A stretch of 64,000 nt of DNA from Blastocatellia bacterium (GTDB taxonomy: Bacteria > Acidobacteriota > Blastocatellia > HR10 > J050): positions 258,262-322,261 of the forward strand of contig JALSQX010000053.1 of assembly GCA_026985075.1 (NCBI GenBank), written 5' to 3'. The notes under the pieces are model-generated. The model had not been told where the DNA came from and did no database searches. It saw only the letters and a list, made by a program, of their open reading frames with translations. The position numbers and the translations under genes are program-made. This document shows, in pieces, positions 15,934 through 24,838 of the stretch; positions within the stretch are counted from its first letter, which is position 1, and each line of letters opens with the position of its first letter.

Positions 15934-18060
15934 ATGAGCAGCGGTCGTATACGGCGCATCAGAGTGGGCGTGGACACCGGGGGAACATTCACCGATTTCG
16001 TGATCATCGCCCAGGGGCGGCTTCACCATTTCAAAATCCCTTCTACACCGCGCGATCCCGCCGAAGCCGTACTCGCCGGATTGGAACGTGTCAGTCAGAT
16101 GTGGCCTGGCGCGGAGATGGAAATCGTTCATGGCTCCACGGTCGCCACCAATGCCCTTCTCGAACGAAAAGGGGCGCGCACGGCGCTCATCACCACGGCC
16201 GGCTTCGAGGACATTCTGGAGATCGGTCGCCAGGCCCGACCGCGACTCTACGATGTGATGGTGGAACGACCGCAGCCGCTCGTTCCCGCTCGCTTTCGTT
16301 TCGGCGCGCGCGAGCGCATCGGGCCCAAAGGCGAGGTCATCGTGGCCCTCGATGATGAGGAGGTGAACCGGCTCGCGGCGACCGTCAAGCGATCGCGCGC
16401 CGAGAGTGTGGCCATCTGCCTGTTATTCTCCTTCGTCAATCCCGAGCATGAGCGTCGGCTGGAACGAGCGATCGGGCGTCTCGGCGTGGCCGTGTCGGCC
16501 TCTCATCGCATCCTGCCCGAATATCGCGAGTACGAGCGCACGTCGACGGTGGTCATCAATGCGTATGTCATGCCTCTGGTCAGTCGCTACGTGAAGAGAC
16601 TCCTTGCCGGGATCGCCCGATTGCAGCGACACGGGGCCAACGCCCGGACGAGGCGCACCGCCCGCCAATTGCGGATCATGCAATCGAGTGGCGGGTCGAT
16701 CTCGGCGCGACGAGCGGCCACCGAGCCAGTGCGCACCATCCTGTCGGGGCCGGCTGGCGGCGTGGTCGGCGCGCTGGCCACGGCTGAGAAGCGGGCGACG
16801 CGCCGCATTATGACGTTCGATATGGGCGGGACGTCCACCGATGTGGCCCTGTGTGTCGGGCAGGTGCACACGACGCACGAAGCCCTGATCGCCGATCTGC
16901 CGATAGCCATTCCGGTGATCGACATTCACACGGTGGGCGCCGGCGGAGGGTCCATCGCTTATATCGATGCCGGCGGCGCATTACGCGTCGGGCCGGAGAG
17001 CGCGGGCGCCGACCCCGGTCCGGTCTGTTACGGGCGTGGGGAGCGGGTCACGGTCACTGACGCAAATCTGATTCTCGGACGCTTCGGCGGACGCGCGTTG
17101 CTGGGAGGAGAGATGCCGCTCGATGTCGATCGGGCGACGTTCTACATGGATCGGTTCGCCGAACAGCTCTCCCGGGTCTCGGACCGACCGGTGCGCCGCG
17201 AGCAAGCGGCTCTGGGGATCATCAACGTGGCCAATGCCAACATGGAACGAGCGCTGCGCAAAATCTCCATCGAGCGCGGCTATGATCCACGCGACTTCAC
17301 GCTCGTCTGTTTCGGTGGCGCCGGAGGTCTCCACGTATGTGCGCTCGCCGAAGCGCTTGGAATCAACCGGATCATCGTGCCGGTGAGTCCGGGAACGCTC
17401 TCGGCATTGGGCATGCTGTTGGCCGACGTGCACAAGGATTATTCTCAAACGGTCATGCTCCCCGGCAATCAAATGAACAGCGATCGATTGGAGCGCGTGT
17501 TTCGACGACTCGAAGCGCGAGGCCGCAGAGAACTGGCAGCCGAAGGGTTCAATCCCCGGAGAGTGAAAGTGGAGCGCTCCTGCACCGTGCGCTATCAGGG
17601 TCAGTCGTTCGAGCTGGAGGTGCCCTGGAGTCGTCGTCTGCTCGACGATTTTCATCGGGCCCACCAGTTCCGCTACGGGTATGCCGATCCACGCCGACCA
17701 ACCGAGATCGTCTCGGCGCGCGTCCGGTGCACCGGGCGCGTGATCAAGCCTCGGTTCACCGCTGCGCCCACAACCATCGACCGAGCGCCCGCGCCTCGCC
17801 ATGCCTCGGTGTTTCTCGCTGGAGGATTTCGACGCCTGCCCGTCTATGATCGCGACCGCTTGCCGATCGGCTCTCGATGGAAAGGACCGGCCATCATCGC
17901 CGAATACAGCTCGACGACCTTCATTCCCCCGGGATTTCACCTGGAGATCGATTCGCTCGGGAACATGATCATTCGCCGAGGAGGGGAAGCCTCCCGAAAG
18001 CAAGCGCGCGACGGTCAACGTTCCGTTCTCCACGGGGAAAGCAAGCGAACCAGAGACTGA
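15934..18060 (+). CDS. Orphan hydantoinase A / N-methylhydantoinase A-type subunit
   Basis: A 708-residue member of the HyuA/oxoprolinase ATP-grasp-independent family. The N-terminal actin-like nucleotide-binding domain starts RVGVDTGGTFTDFVII; the core contains [26 protein letters not shown] and DPGPVCYGRG; the C-terminal domain includes FELEVPWSRR. HyuA normally works with a HyuB partner to open hydantoin or 5-oxoproline rings at the cost of ATP. Here the next gene is dnaE, and the nearest hyuB is the one at 53690. I place the start at 15934 because the family begins there and a promoter lies immediately upstream; in-frame sequence before it has no family character. Confidence 0.9.
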   Translation: MSSGRIRRIRVGVDTGGTFTDFVIIAQGRLHHFKIPSTPRDPAEAVLAGLERVSQMWPGAEMEIVHGSTVATNALLERKGARTALITTAGFEDILEIGRQARPRLYDVMVERPQPLVPARFRFGARERIGPKGEVIVALDDEEVNRLAATVKRSRAESVAICLLFSFVNPEHERRLERAIGRLGVAVSASHRILPEYREYERTSTVVINAYVMPLVSRYVKRLLAGIARLQRHGANARTRRTARQLRIMQSSGGSISARRAATEPVRTILSGPAGGVVGALATAEKRATRRIMTFDMGGTSTDVALCVGQVHTTHEALIADLPIAIPVIDIHTVGAGGGSIAYIDAGGALRVGPESAGADPGPVCYGRGERVTVTDANLILGRFGGRALLGGEMPLDVDRATFYMDRFAEQLSRVSDRPVRREQAALGIINVANANMERALRKISIERGYDPRDFTLVCFGGAGGLHVCALAEALGINRIIVPVSPGTLSALGMLLADVHKDYSQTVMLPGNQMNSDRLERVFRRLEARGRRELAAEGFNPRRVKVERSCTVRYQGQSFELEVPWSRRLLDDFHRAHQFRYGYADPRRPTEIVSARVRCTGRVIKPRFTAAPTTIDRAPAPRHASVFLAGGFRRLPVYDRDRLPIGSRWKGPAIIAEYSSTTFIPPGFHLEIDSLGNMIIRRGGEASRKQARDGQRSVLHGESKRTRD

Positions 18061-18144
18061 AAGCCCGAGGGCGCGTCGGCGCCTTCGCCCGGCCCTGATC
18101 CTGGCATCGCCAAAGGGCGTTCGACCGAGAGTTCGGAAATCGAA

Positions 18145-18173
18145 TTGACCCGACTACAAGATTTTGATATATA
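18145..18173 (+). promoter_or_regulatory. Promoter of dnaE
   Basis: TTGACC (18145-18150), a 17-base spacer and TATATA (18168-18173) precede dnaE. Transcription would start near 18180, with a leader of about 33 bases carrying GGAGGG at 18202-18207. Confidence 0.65.
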
Positions 18174-18212
18174 TGAGGCCTGGTACGCGAGAACTTGTTG
18201 TGGAGGGTCGTG

Positions 18213-21200
18213 GTGAAACAGTTCGTCCATCTCCATCTGCACACCGACTACAGCCTTCTCGACGGGGCTATTCGCATTCCCCTGTTAGCCAAGCGGGCCG
18301 CCGAACTGAACATGCCGGCGGTGGCCATCACCGACCACGGGAACCTGTTCGGCGTGATTTCATTCTACGAAGCCATGCGCGCCGTGGGGGTGAAGCCCAT
18401 CCTGGGCATGGAAGGATATATCACGCTGGGCCACCGCAAGGAGAAAGGCGGCATGGGCGCGGCCTACAAAGGGACCGAACACGGTATCCATCACATCGTC
18501 ATCCTGGCGCGAGATGAGACCGGCTATCGCAACCTGATCAAGCTCAGCTCGTTCGCTTATCTGGAGGGATTTCATTACAAGCCGCGCATCGATAAAGACC
18601 TCCTGGCGCAATACAGTAAGGGCCTGGTCGTCCTCTCCGGATGTCTGTCTGGCATCCCCAATGCGCTCGCCCGGCAAGGACGCATCGAGGAGGCGGCGCG
18701 GGAGGCGATGGAGTTCCAGGACATCGTGGGGAAGGGAAACTATTTCCTGGAAATTCAACGGCACGGGATCGAGGGACAAGCCGAAGTCGCTCGCGCGTTC
18801 GTCGAGGTCTCGAAGAAGACGGGCATTCCACTGGTAGTGACCAACGATTGTCACTACCTGAACTGCGACGACCATAAGGCCCATGATGTGCTGCTCTCCA
18901 TTCAAACCGGCGATCACATTAACGTTCCCAATCGTTTCCATTTCAAATCGGATCAACTCTATTTCAAATCGGCCGAAGAGATGTGGCAGGTGTTCGGCAA
19001 CGACTTCCCCGACGCGCTCACCAGGACGCTGGAGATCGCCGAGATGTGCCAGGTCGAACTTCCCCGGCCTCCCGGCGTCGGATATCTCCCCGTCTTCCCC
19101 GTCCCCGAGGGAGAAACCATCGACGGCTATTTCGAGAAAGTGGCCCGTCAAGGACTCCAGGAGCGATGGCGAGAAATTCAGAAGCGACCCAACCGGAAGT
19201 GCGACTACGACCAATATGCGGCCCGTCTGGACCATGAGATCAACATCATCAAACAGATGGGATTCGCCGGGTACTTTCTCATCGTCTGGGATCTGGTTCG
19301 TTATGCCCGGGAGCAACGCATTCCGGTCGGCCCGGGACGAGGCTCGGCGGCCGGCTCGCTGGTGGCCTATTGTCTGCGCATCACGGACATCGATCCCCTG
19401 CAATACGATCTCCTGTTTGAGCGATTCTTGAATCCCGAGCGCGTGACGATGCCAGATATTGATATCGATTTCTGCGTTCGCGGGCGGGGACGAGTCATCG
19501 ATTACGTCAAGCGCGTATACGGTCAGGACAATGTCTCGCAAATCATCACCTTTGGTACCATGGCGTCTCGGGCGGTGATCAAGGACGTCGGGCGCGCGCT
19601 GGACATGAAGTACTCGGAGGTGGAAAAGATCGCCAATCTCATTCCCCCGCCGGTTCGGGGACGAAACGTGAGCATCGATGAAGCCATCAAACACGTGCCG
19701 GAACTCCAGCGGGCCATCGAGACCAATCCTCAGGTCGCCGAACTCATCAATCTGGCCAGGCGACTGGAGGGTTGTGCTCGCCATGCGTCCATTCACGCCG
19801 CCGGCGTGGTCATCTCTCCCAAGCCCCTTCACGATTTGATCCCCGTTTACAAGAGCCCCAAGGGCGAGGTCACCACGCAGTTCGCTCTGACCGACCTGGA
19901 GAAGACGGGGATGCTGAAGATGGACTTCCTGGCCTTGACCACGCTGACCATCATCGACGATTGCCTGAAGATGATCGAGGCCGAAACGGGCCAACGCCTG
20001 GATCTCTCAGAGATCCCCCTTGACGATCCAGAGACCTACCGGCTCTTCGCCGAAGGCGACACCGATGCTATCTTCCAATTCGAGAGTCAGGGGATGGTGG
20101 ATATCTGTCGCCGGCTCAAGCCCACGAATCTGGAAGACCTGGCGGCGTTGAACGCTCTCTATCGCCCGGGGCCCATCGATAGTGGCATGATCGATGAATT
20201 CATCGAGCGTCGTCACGGTCGTCGTCGCGTCACCTACGACTTCCCGGAATTGAAAGAGATCATGGGCAGCACGCTGGGCATCTGCGTCTTCCAGGAACAG
20301 TTGATGGCCATCTTCCAACGGTTGGCCGACTACTCGCTGGGAGAAGCGGACCTGGTGCGTCGGGCCATGGGCAAGAAGAAACGGGAAGAACTGGAGAAGC
20401 ACAAGAAGCGGTTCCTGGAACGGGCGACGGCCAAGGGATACGATCGCAAGAAGCTGGAAAAACTGTGGACCCGCTTCGAAGGATTCGCCGACTACGCGTT
20501 CAATAAATCGCACTCGGTGGCCTACTCCTATCTGGCCTATCAGACCGCCTATCTCAAAGCGCACTATCCCACACATTTCTACGCTGCGGTGATGTCCAAC
20601 GAACTCAACAATCGGGACAAGATCGTCAAATACATCAACCGGGTTCGGGCCATGGGTATCCAGATCCTCCCGCCGGATGTCAATATCAGCATGGAAGGAT
20701 TCACTCCTCGAGGTCGCAGCATCCGGTTCGGACTCGCCGCCATCAAAGGCGTCGGCCTGTCAACCGTTCAACAGATTATCGCTGCTCGGAACGAAGGCGG
20801 TCCTTTCCGTTCGCTGTTCGATTTTGCGGCCCGCGTGGATCATCACGTGTTGAACAAACGCGTCTTAGAGAGCCTCATCAAAGCCGGGGCGTTCGATTCG
20901 TTGGGATTCCATCGCAGTCAACTCTATGCGGTTATCGATCAAGCCATCGAGTTCGGGGCGCGCCTGCAGCGCATGCGCCAGAGTGGGCAATTCGGTCTGT
21001 TCGGCGATGGGTCGGGCCTGGCCAAAGAGCTGGAACCCTCGCTTCCTCCGCTGGATGAATGGCCGCTGGAGAAGCGATTGGCGGGAGAGAAAGAGACGGT
21101 GGGCTTTTACATCACCAGTCATCCTCTGGAACGGTATGCTGCCGACATCGCCGCCTACACCGACGCGACGACAGAAACGATCGATCAGCATCGTCAAGGG

Positions 21201-21695
21201 GATCGCTTGACCATCGCTGGCGTGATCATGGGACTCTCGCACAAGACGACCCGGCGTGGCGATCACTTCGCCATCTTTCGTCTGGAGGATCAATACGGAT
21301 CATTGCGCGTCATCGCCTGGCCCGACGTATATGATACGGCGGCCCCCGCTCTGGCTCTCGAGGCGCTGGTGGCCGTCAAAGGGAAGCTGGAAATCCAGGA
21401 TAATGCAGCGACGCTCGTGGCCGAAGAGATCATCGACATCGAGCGGTTGCGCGAACGGATGGCCCGCACGATGATCGTCCACATGAAATCGGCGGCGATG
21501 ACGCCCACGAAGGTGGATCAACTCTACGGCCTCATGGATCGGCATCGGGGCGAGTGCGCGGTCGTGTTCGAGGTGGAGATCGCCGACCGCCTTCTGGCCA
21601 CGGTGAAGCCGAATCCGTTTGTCAAGGTGCGTCCCTCTCCGGAATTCGTCTCCGAAGTTCAGCGGCTGTGCGGGGGGCCGATCGAATTCATCTGA
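18213..21695 (+). CDS. dnaE: DNA polymerase III alpha subunit (DnaE1)
   Basis: A 1160-residue replicative polymerase. The N-terminal PHP domain begins KQFVHLHLHTDYSLLDGAI and contains ITDHGNLFGVISFYEAM. The palm carries the catalytic acidic motif MPDIDIDFC, with PGRGSAAGSLVAYCLRITDID before it. FADYAFNKSHSVAYS and the helix-hairpin-helix region follow, and an OB-fold lies near residue 1000 (TIAGVIMGLSHKTTRRGDHFA). It copies the chromosome within the holoenzyme. The start is the GTG at 18213, five bases after GGAGGG; GTG 18210 and TTG 18195 are less well placed. Confidence 0.96.
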   Translation: MKQFVHLHLHTDYSLLDGAIRIPLLAKRAAELNMPAVAITDHGNLFGVISFYEAMRAVGVKPILGMEGYITLGHRKEKGGMGAAYKGTEHGIHHIVILARDETGYRNLIKLSSFAYLEGFHYKPRIDKDLLAQYSKGLVVLSGCLSGIPNALARQGRIEEAAREAMEFQDIVGKGNYFLEIQRHGIEGQAEVARAFVEVSKKTGIPLVVTNDCHYLNCDDHKAHDVLLSIQTGDHINVPNRFHFKSDQLYFKSAEEMWQVFGNDFPDALTRTLEIAEMCQVELPRPPGVGYLPVFPVPEGETIDGYFEKVARQGLQERWREIQKRPNRKCDYDQYAARLDHEINIIKQMGFAGYFLIVWDLVRYAREQRIPVGPGRGSAAGSLVAYCLRITDIDPLQYDLLFERFLNPERVTMPDIDIDFCVRGRGRVIDYVKRVYGQDNVSQIITFGTMASRAVIKDVGRALDMKYSEVEKIANLIPPPVRGRNVSIDEAIKHVPELQRAIETNPQVAELINLARRLEGCARHASIHAAGVVISPKPLHDLIPVYKSPKGEVTTQFALTDLEKTGMLKMDFLALTTLTIIDDCLKMIEAETGQRLDLSEIPLDDPETYRLFAEGDTDAIFQFESQGMVDICRRLKPTNLEDLAALNALYRPGPIDSGMIDEFIERRHGRRRVTYDFPELKEIMGSTLGICVFQEQLMAIFQRLADYSLGEADLVRRAMGKKKREELEKHKKRFLERATAKGYDRKKLEKLWTRFEGFADYAFNKSHSVAYSYLAYQTAYLKAHYPTHFYAAVMSNELNNRDKIVKYINRVRAMGIQILPPDVNISMEGFTPRGRSIRFGLAAIKGVGLSTVQQIIAARNEGGPFRSLFDFAARVDHHVLNKRVLESLIKAGAFDSLGFHRSQLYAVIDQAIEFGARLQRMRQSGQFGLFGDGSGLAKELEPSLPPLDEWPLEKRLAGEKETVGFYITSHPLERYAADIAAYTDATTETIDQHRQGDRLTIAGVIMGLSHKTTRRGDHFAIFRLEDQYGSLRVIAWPDVYDTAAPALALEALVAVKGKLEIQDNAATLVAEEIIDIERLRERMARTMIVHMKSAAMTPTKVDQLYGLMDRHRGECAVVFEVEIADRLLATVKPNPFVKVRPSPEFVSEVQRLCGGPIEFI

Positions 21696-21771
21696 TCGGT
21701 GTGTTCCCAGCAATGGAACTCTGGGGTATCTCTCATCGGCGTGAACGGATGTCGCCTCCGGATCGCCGATC

Positions 21772-22812
21772 TCACGCCCGAGCCCGGACGCGACTGTAAT
21801 CGGTGACCACCGATTTATCGCCGAGGACAGCGCCGTCCAGGACAGACAATCGCCCGACATGACAGCCACGACCAATGACGCACCGGGAGACGCGCGCTTC
21901 CGCGCCAATGCGCGTCGCCGACCAGATGACCGAATCACGAATTTCCGCTTTCTCTTCGACGAAGCAATTGGGGCCGATGACCGAATTCACGATACGGGCC
22001 TGAGCTTTGATGATGCAGGAGGGGTCAATGAAAGAACGATCGTCGAGACGAGCCTGAGGATCGAACTTCTCGCCTCGGGAAGGACGTTGAGGGATATGCG
22101 ATTTGAGCTTTCCATTCAACACATCCAGATTGCCCTTCAAATATCCCTCTGGCGTACCGATATCTATCCAGTACCCATCGTGTCTGTAGGCATAGAACGC
22201 TTCCCCCTTCTCCCACAAGCTGGGGAAAAAGTCATATTCGAAAGAGAACGGACGTCCCTCCGGGATGTGTTCCAAAACCGAGGGCTCGAGCACGTAGATG
22301 CCCGCGTTCACCATGTGACTGTGGACCTCTTCTCGTCGAGGTTTCTCCACAAACCGCGTGACGCGCCCATCGTCGGCCATTTCGACGACACCATATCCGA
22401 TGGGATTATCGACGGGCGTGACGACGATGGTCGCGACGGCGCCCGTGGACCGATGCTGATCGATGACCCGGTTGAGATCAACATCGGTGAGGATGTCCCC
22501 GTTGAACACCACGGTCGTGCCCTCGATCATCTCTTCCGCATTCTTGAACGCGCCAGCGGTGCCGAGCGGCGACGCTTCCACCAGATAGGAGATGCGAATG
22601 CCAAATCGACTCCCATCGCTGAGCAGCTCTTCGATTTTTCGCGGTTGATACGAGAGGCAAAGAATGAGATTTTTAATCTGCGGCTGGTTGAGCAAATCGA
22701 TCTGATAGAGCAAGAATGGCCGATTGACGACCGGAACGATGGGCTTGGGCGTGTGGATGGTGAGAGGGCGCAATCGCGTCCCTTTCCCCCCGGCTAGAAT
22801 CACTGCTTGCAT
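21772..22812 (-). CDS. Sugar-1-phosphate nucleotidyltransferase with C-terminal hexapeptide repeats
   Basis: A 346-residue protein starting MQAVILAGGKGTRLRPLTIH, the NTP-binding signature of sugar nucleotidyltransferases, followed by VFNGDILTDVDLNR (metal-binding Asp). Residues about 250-346 show hexapeptide-like spacing (ARIVNSVIGPNCFVEEKAEI) typical of a left-handed beta-helix. It resembles mannose-1-phosphate guanylyltransferase and glucose-1-phosphate thymidylyltransferase relatives; the exact sugar and base are not certain. The ATG at 22812 follows GAGGAG by nine bases. An upstream start at 22896 adds sequence without family character. Confidence 0.88.
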   Translation of the reverse strand: MQAVILAGGKGTRLRPLTIHTPKPIVPVVNRPFLLYQIDLLNQPQIKNLILCLSYQPRKIEELLSDGSRFGIRISYLVEASPLGTAGAFKNAEEMIEGTTVVFNGDILTDVDLNRVIDQHRSTGAVATIVVTPVDNPIGYGVVEMADDGRVTRFVEKPRREEVHSHMVNAGIYVLEPSVLEHIPEGRPFSFEYDFFPSLWEKGEAFYAYRHDGYWIDIGTPEGYLKGNLDVLNGKLKSHIPQRPSRGEKFDPQARLDDRSFIDPSCIIKAQARIVNSVIGPNCFVEEKAEIRDSVIWSATRIGAEARVSRCVIGRGCHVGRLSVLDGAVLGDKSVVTDYSRVRARA

Positions 22813-22825
22813 CGATGCACGCTCC

Positions 22826-22936
22826 TCAGTACTGGAAATCCATCCGATCTCCCGCCGGTTCAGTCTTTGAATGGCTGACGAGAACGCCAACATCACCAGC
22901 GGTGTCGCTCCATCCCAACGCTCGGCGCGCCGTCAT
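22826..22936 (-). CDS. Possible 36-residue leader peptide
   Basis: An ATG at 22936 preceded by AGGAGG (ten-base spacing) opens 36 codons, starting MTARRALGWSDTAGD and ending 13 bases before the nucleotidyltransferase start, on the same predicted transcript. No known family is recognised, and the peptide could be chance. Confidence 0.2.
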   Translation of the reverse strand: MTARRALGWSDTAGDVGVLVSHSKTEPAGDRMDFQY

Positions 22937-23001
22937 GGGCGATGGACCTCCTGGCCCTGTGAGATATCTCTGACCCTCCTAGATAAAATCACGCAAACGG
23001 T

Positions 23002-23030
23002 ACTTTATCACCCCCATCTTATTTTTTCAA
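23002..23030 (-). promoter_or_regulatory. Promoter candidate for the nucleotidyltransferase gene
   Basis: On the minus strand TTGAAA (23025-23030), a 17-base spacer and TAAAGT (23002-23007). It would give a long leader of about 180 bases before the ATG at 22812, unlike the short leaders elsewhere. Confidence 0.4.
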
Positions 23031-23342
23031 CCGGAGAGCTCGACAAAGCTCGACTCGCCGCGCGGTATGGGTGCCCAGAGCGAGCGTCTCTCTTTTGTGA
23101 CGAGCATCGTCTTCGGAAAACGAGCGATGTCGTAAGCGGGCAGCTTGCACTCGACCACTTTCGTTCCTCGCGGCGGGCTACCATGAGCGATCCCCTCGAC
23201 CTCATCGCGAAGAGCAGGATCCGAGCTTGGCCGAGCCACCTCGTTACTCCCATGGCGGAGAGAATCGCGCGTCCACCTCATCGAGGTCGCTTCTCTTTCG
23301 CCATGAAAGCGACTATACTCAGTGAGCTTCATGGAGGTCGCT

Positions 23343-23705
23343 ATGAACCAGAAAATCATCATCGCTGTCCGTGATATGTTCTTCGCGGCGCGCATCCGGG
23401 GGACAGCCGAGCGCTTCGGCCTCTCGCTGACGTTCGCGTCCAGCGCCGATCAGCTTCTGGAATTGGTGCGCACGGAGAAGCCGACACTCATCATCTTCGA
23501 CCTGAATGATGCTCGCTATCGACCGCTGGAAACCATCCGTCAACTCAAAGCCGACGCTGACCTGGCCGATATCCGGATCATCGGCTATCTGTCGCACGTT
23601 CAGGTCGATCTTCAACGAAAAGCGCGCGAGGCCGGATGCGACCAGGTGCTGGCCAAGTCGGCCTTCACCCAGCGGCTCCCTCAACTCCTCTCCCCACCGA
23701 CATGA
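23343..23705 (+). CDS. Stand-alone receiver-like domain protein
   Basis: A 120-residue protein with the alternating pattern of a CheY-like receiver: MNQKIIIAVRDMFFAARIRG, then TLIIFDLNDARYRPLETIRQLK with a candidate phospho-acceptor Asp, then IRIIGYLSH and DQVLAKSAF with the conserved Lys. The N-terminal acidic pair that normally binds magnesium is absent or displaced (AVRD), so it may be a degenerate receiver that does not turn over phosphate. GGAGGT precedes the ATG. No output domain or kinase lies nearby. It could act as a scaffold or partner of an unlinked kinase. Confidence 0.72.
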   Translation: MNQKIIIAVRDMFFAARIRGTAERFGLSLTFASSADQLLELVRTEKPTLIIFDLNDARYRPLETIRQLKADADLADIRIIGYLSHVQVDLQRKAREAGCDQVLAKSAFTQRLPQLLSPPT

Positions 23706-23769
23706 AAAGGATCCCCATAGCGTCATGATCATCGCCGCCCGAACGCGTGCTCGGATGCCGCCGACGTGC

Positions 23770-23775
23770 TATAAT
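23770..23775 (+). promoter_or_regulatory. -10 element (TATAAT) of the TPR gene
   Basis: A perfect TATAAT lies 14 bases before the ATG at 23790. A convincing -35 is not seen. The predicted leader is about eight bases with only a weak purine stretch. Confidence 0.45.
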
Positions 23776-23789
23776 GACCGGGAACAGCT

Positions 23790-24650
23790 ATGAAAATGAG
23801 GAAACAAAGTCTCTATCTGGGCCTGATTGGGTTACTGCTCGGTTTGTTCAGCGGATACTTCTACGCCGATTATTATAACCGGGCAGGGGTCCCGGCCCGC
23901 CGTTCCCCGACATCAGCGCCGAGCGGGGAATTACCGCCGAACCACCCACCGATTTCGTCTGTCACTCCGGAACAGATCGCCGCCGCCACGAAAGCGGCAG
24001 AGGATCAACCCAACGACTTTCAGGCCCAGATGATGGCCGCCCGATTGCTCTATCAGGCTGATCGATTGAATGAGGCGGCGACGTTCTATGAACGCGCTCA
24101 TCGCTTGCAGCCGGATGATTATGAGGCGATCGTTCAATTGGGTAACGTACACTTCGACATCGGTCTCAACGAGTTCCAACGGCAACAATTCGATCATTCG
24201 ACGCAGCATTTCCTGGAAGCGGCAAAGTGGTACGAACGCGCCCTCAAGAAGAATCCCAACGACGTTAACGTGCGCACCGACTATGGCTTGACCTACTACT
24301 ATCGCCGGCCACAGGATCTCGATCGAGCGATTGCCGAGTATCGGCGCTCGCTACAGATCCAACCGCAACATCCTCCGACATTGGCCAATCTGACGATTGC
24401 CCTTCTCGAACGCGGAGACCTGAACGGAGCGCGTCAGACGATGGCCAAACTGGAGCAGGCCGCTCCGAGAAGCGAATTGGTGGCGCGCGCCACCTACAGC
24501 TTCGCGCTCACCCTCATCGAGCAGGAGAACTGGGACGAGGCCGCGCTCATGGTGGCCAAGCTCGAACAGCTCGCCCCCGGCGCTCCCGTGATCGCCGATC
24601 TGCGACGCCAGATCGAAACGGGACGAGGCCGCAAGATTCAGTCCCATTAG
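23790..24650 (+). CDS. Membrane-anchored tetratricopeptide repeat protein
   Basis: 286 residues. A hydrophobic segment (LGLIGLLLGLFSGYFYADYY, residues about 9-28) anchors the protein, followed by a Pro/Ser-rich linker to about residue 60. TPR units follow, for example ARLLYQADRLNEAATFYERAHRLQPDD, KWYERALKKNPNDVNVRTDYG and AEYRRSLQIQPQHPPTLANL. The domain would face the periplasm and bind other proteins. Similar architecture occurs in CcmH/NrfG-like assembly factors, but no cytochrome genes lie here, so the partner is unknown. Confidence 0.82.
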   Translation: MKMRKQSLYLGLIGLLLGLFSGYFYADYYNRAGVPARRSPTSAPSGELPPNHPPISSVTPEQIAAATKAAEDQPNDFQAQMMAARLLYQADRLNEAATFYERAHRLQPDDYEAIVQLGNVHFDIGLNEFQRQQFDHSTQHFLEAAKWYERALKKNPNDVNVRTDYGLTYYYRRPQDLDRAIAEYRRSLQIQPQHPPTLANLTIALLERGDLNGARQTMAKLEQAAPRSELVARATYSFALTLIEQENWDEAALMVAKLEQLAPGAPVIADLRRQIETGRGRKIQSH

Positions 24651-24766
24651 AGTATCTCGATGAAAACGCCCGCTGCGAACTCGCCTGTCTGACCACTGCG
24701 GCGACCAGTTCGTGATCCCCCATTGGACGCCGTTCGAGAACGGAGGAGACCATTTTCTCGCTCCTC

Positions 24767-24794
24767 TTGACAACGGGAGAAAAGTTGGCATACT
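24767..24794 (+). promoter_or_regulatory. Promoter of the marR-doxX-wrbA group
   Basis: TTGACA (24767-24772), a 16-base spacer and CATACT (24789-24794) precede marR. The predicted start near 24802 falls just before the dyad at 24804-24838. Confidence 0.5.
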
Positions 24795-24803
24795 TGTGCT
24801 TCA

Positions 24804-24838
24804 ATCGTTCGATATCAAATGGTTTGACCTTAAACGAT
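24804..24838. promoter_or_regulatory. 35-base bipartite dyad over the marR start codon; probable operator
   Basis: Two nested inverted repeats share one centre (24821): outer ATCGTT (24804-24809)/AACGAT (24833-24838) and inner TCAAA (24815-24819)/TTTGA (24823-24827) around TGG. Each half is 6+5 matched bases separated by five. MarR proteins are dimers that commonly autoregulate through such dyads (family knowledge), so this is the likely operator. Confidence 0.6.

Larger units (their letters stand above)
22813..23342. other. Divergent intergenic region
   Basis: 530 bases between the nucleotidyltransferase and the receiver-like gene. It holds the minus-strand promoter candidate at 23002-23030 and the possible leader peptide at 22826-22936. 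Frames of 80-165 codons cross it on both strands but lack ribosome binding sites and family resemblance. No RNA gene is recognised. Confidence 0.5.

Noticed and set aside
16423..18033. Minus-strand frames opposite the HyuA-like gene
   Set aside because: Antisense shadows; the plus-strand protein carries all family motifs.
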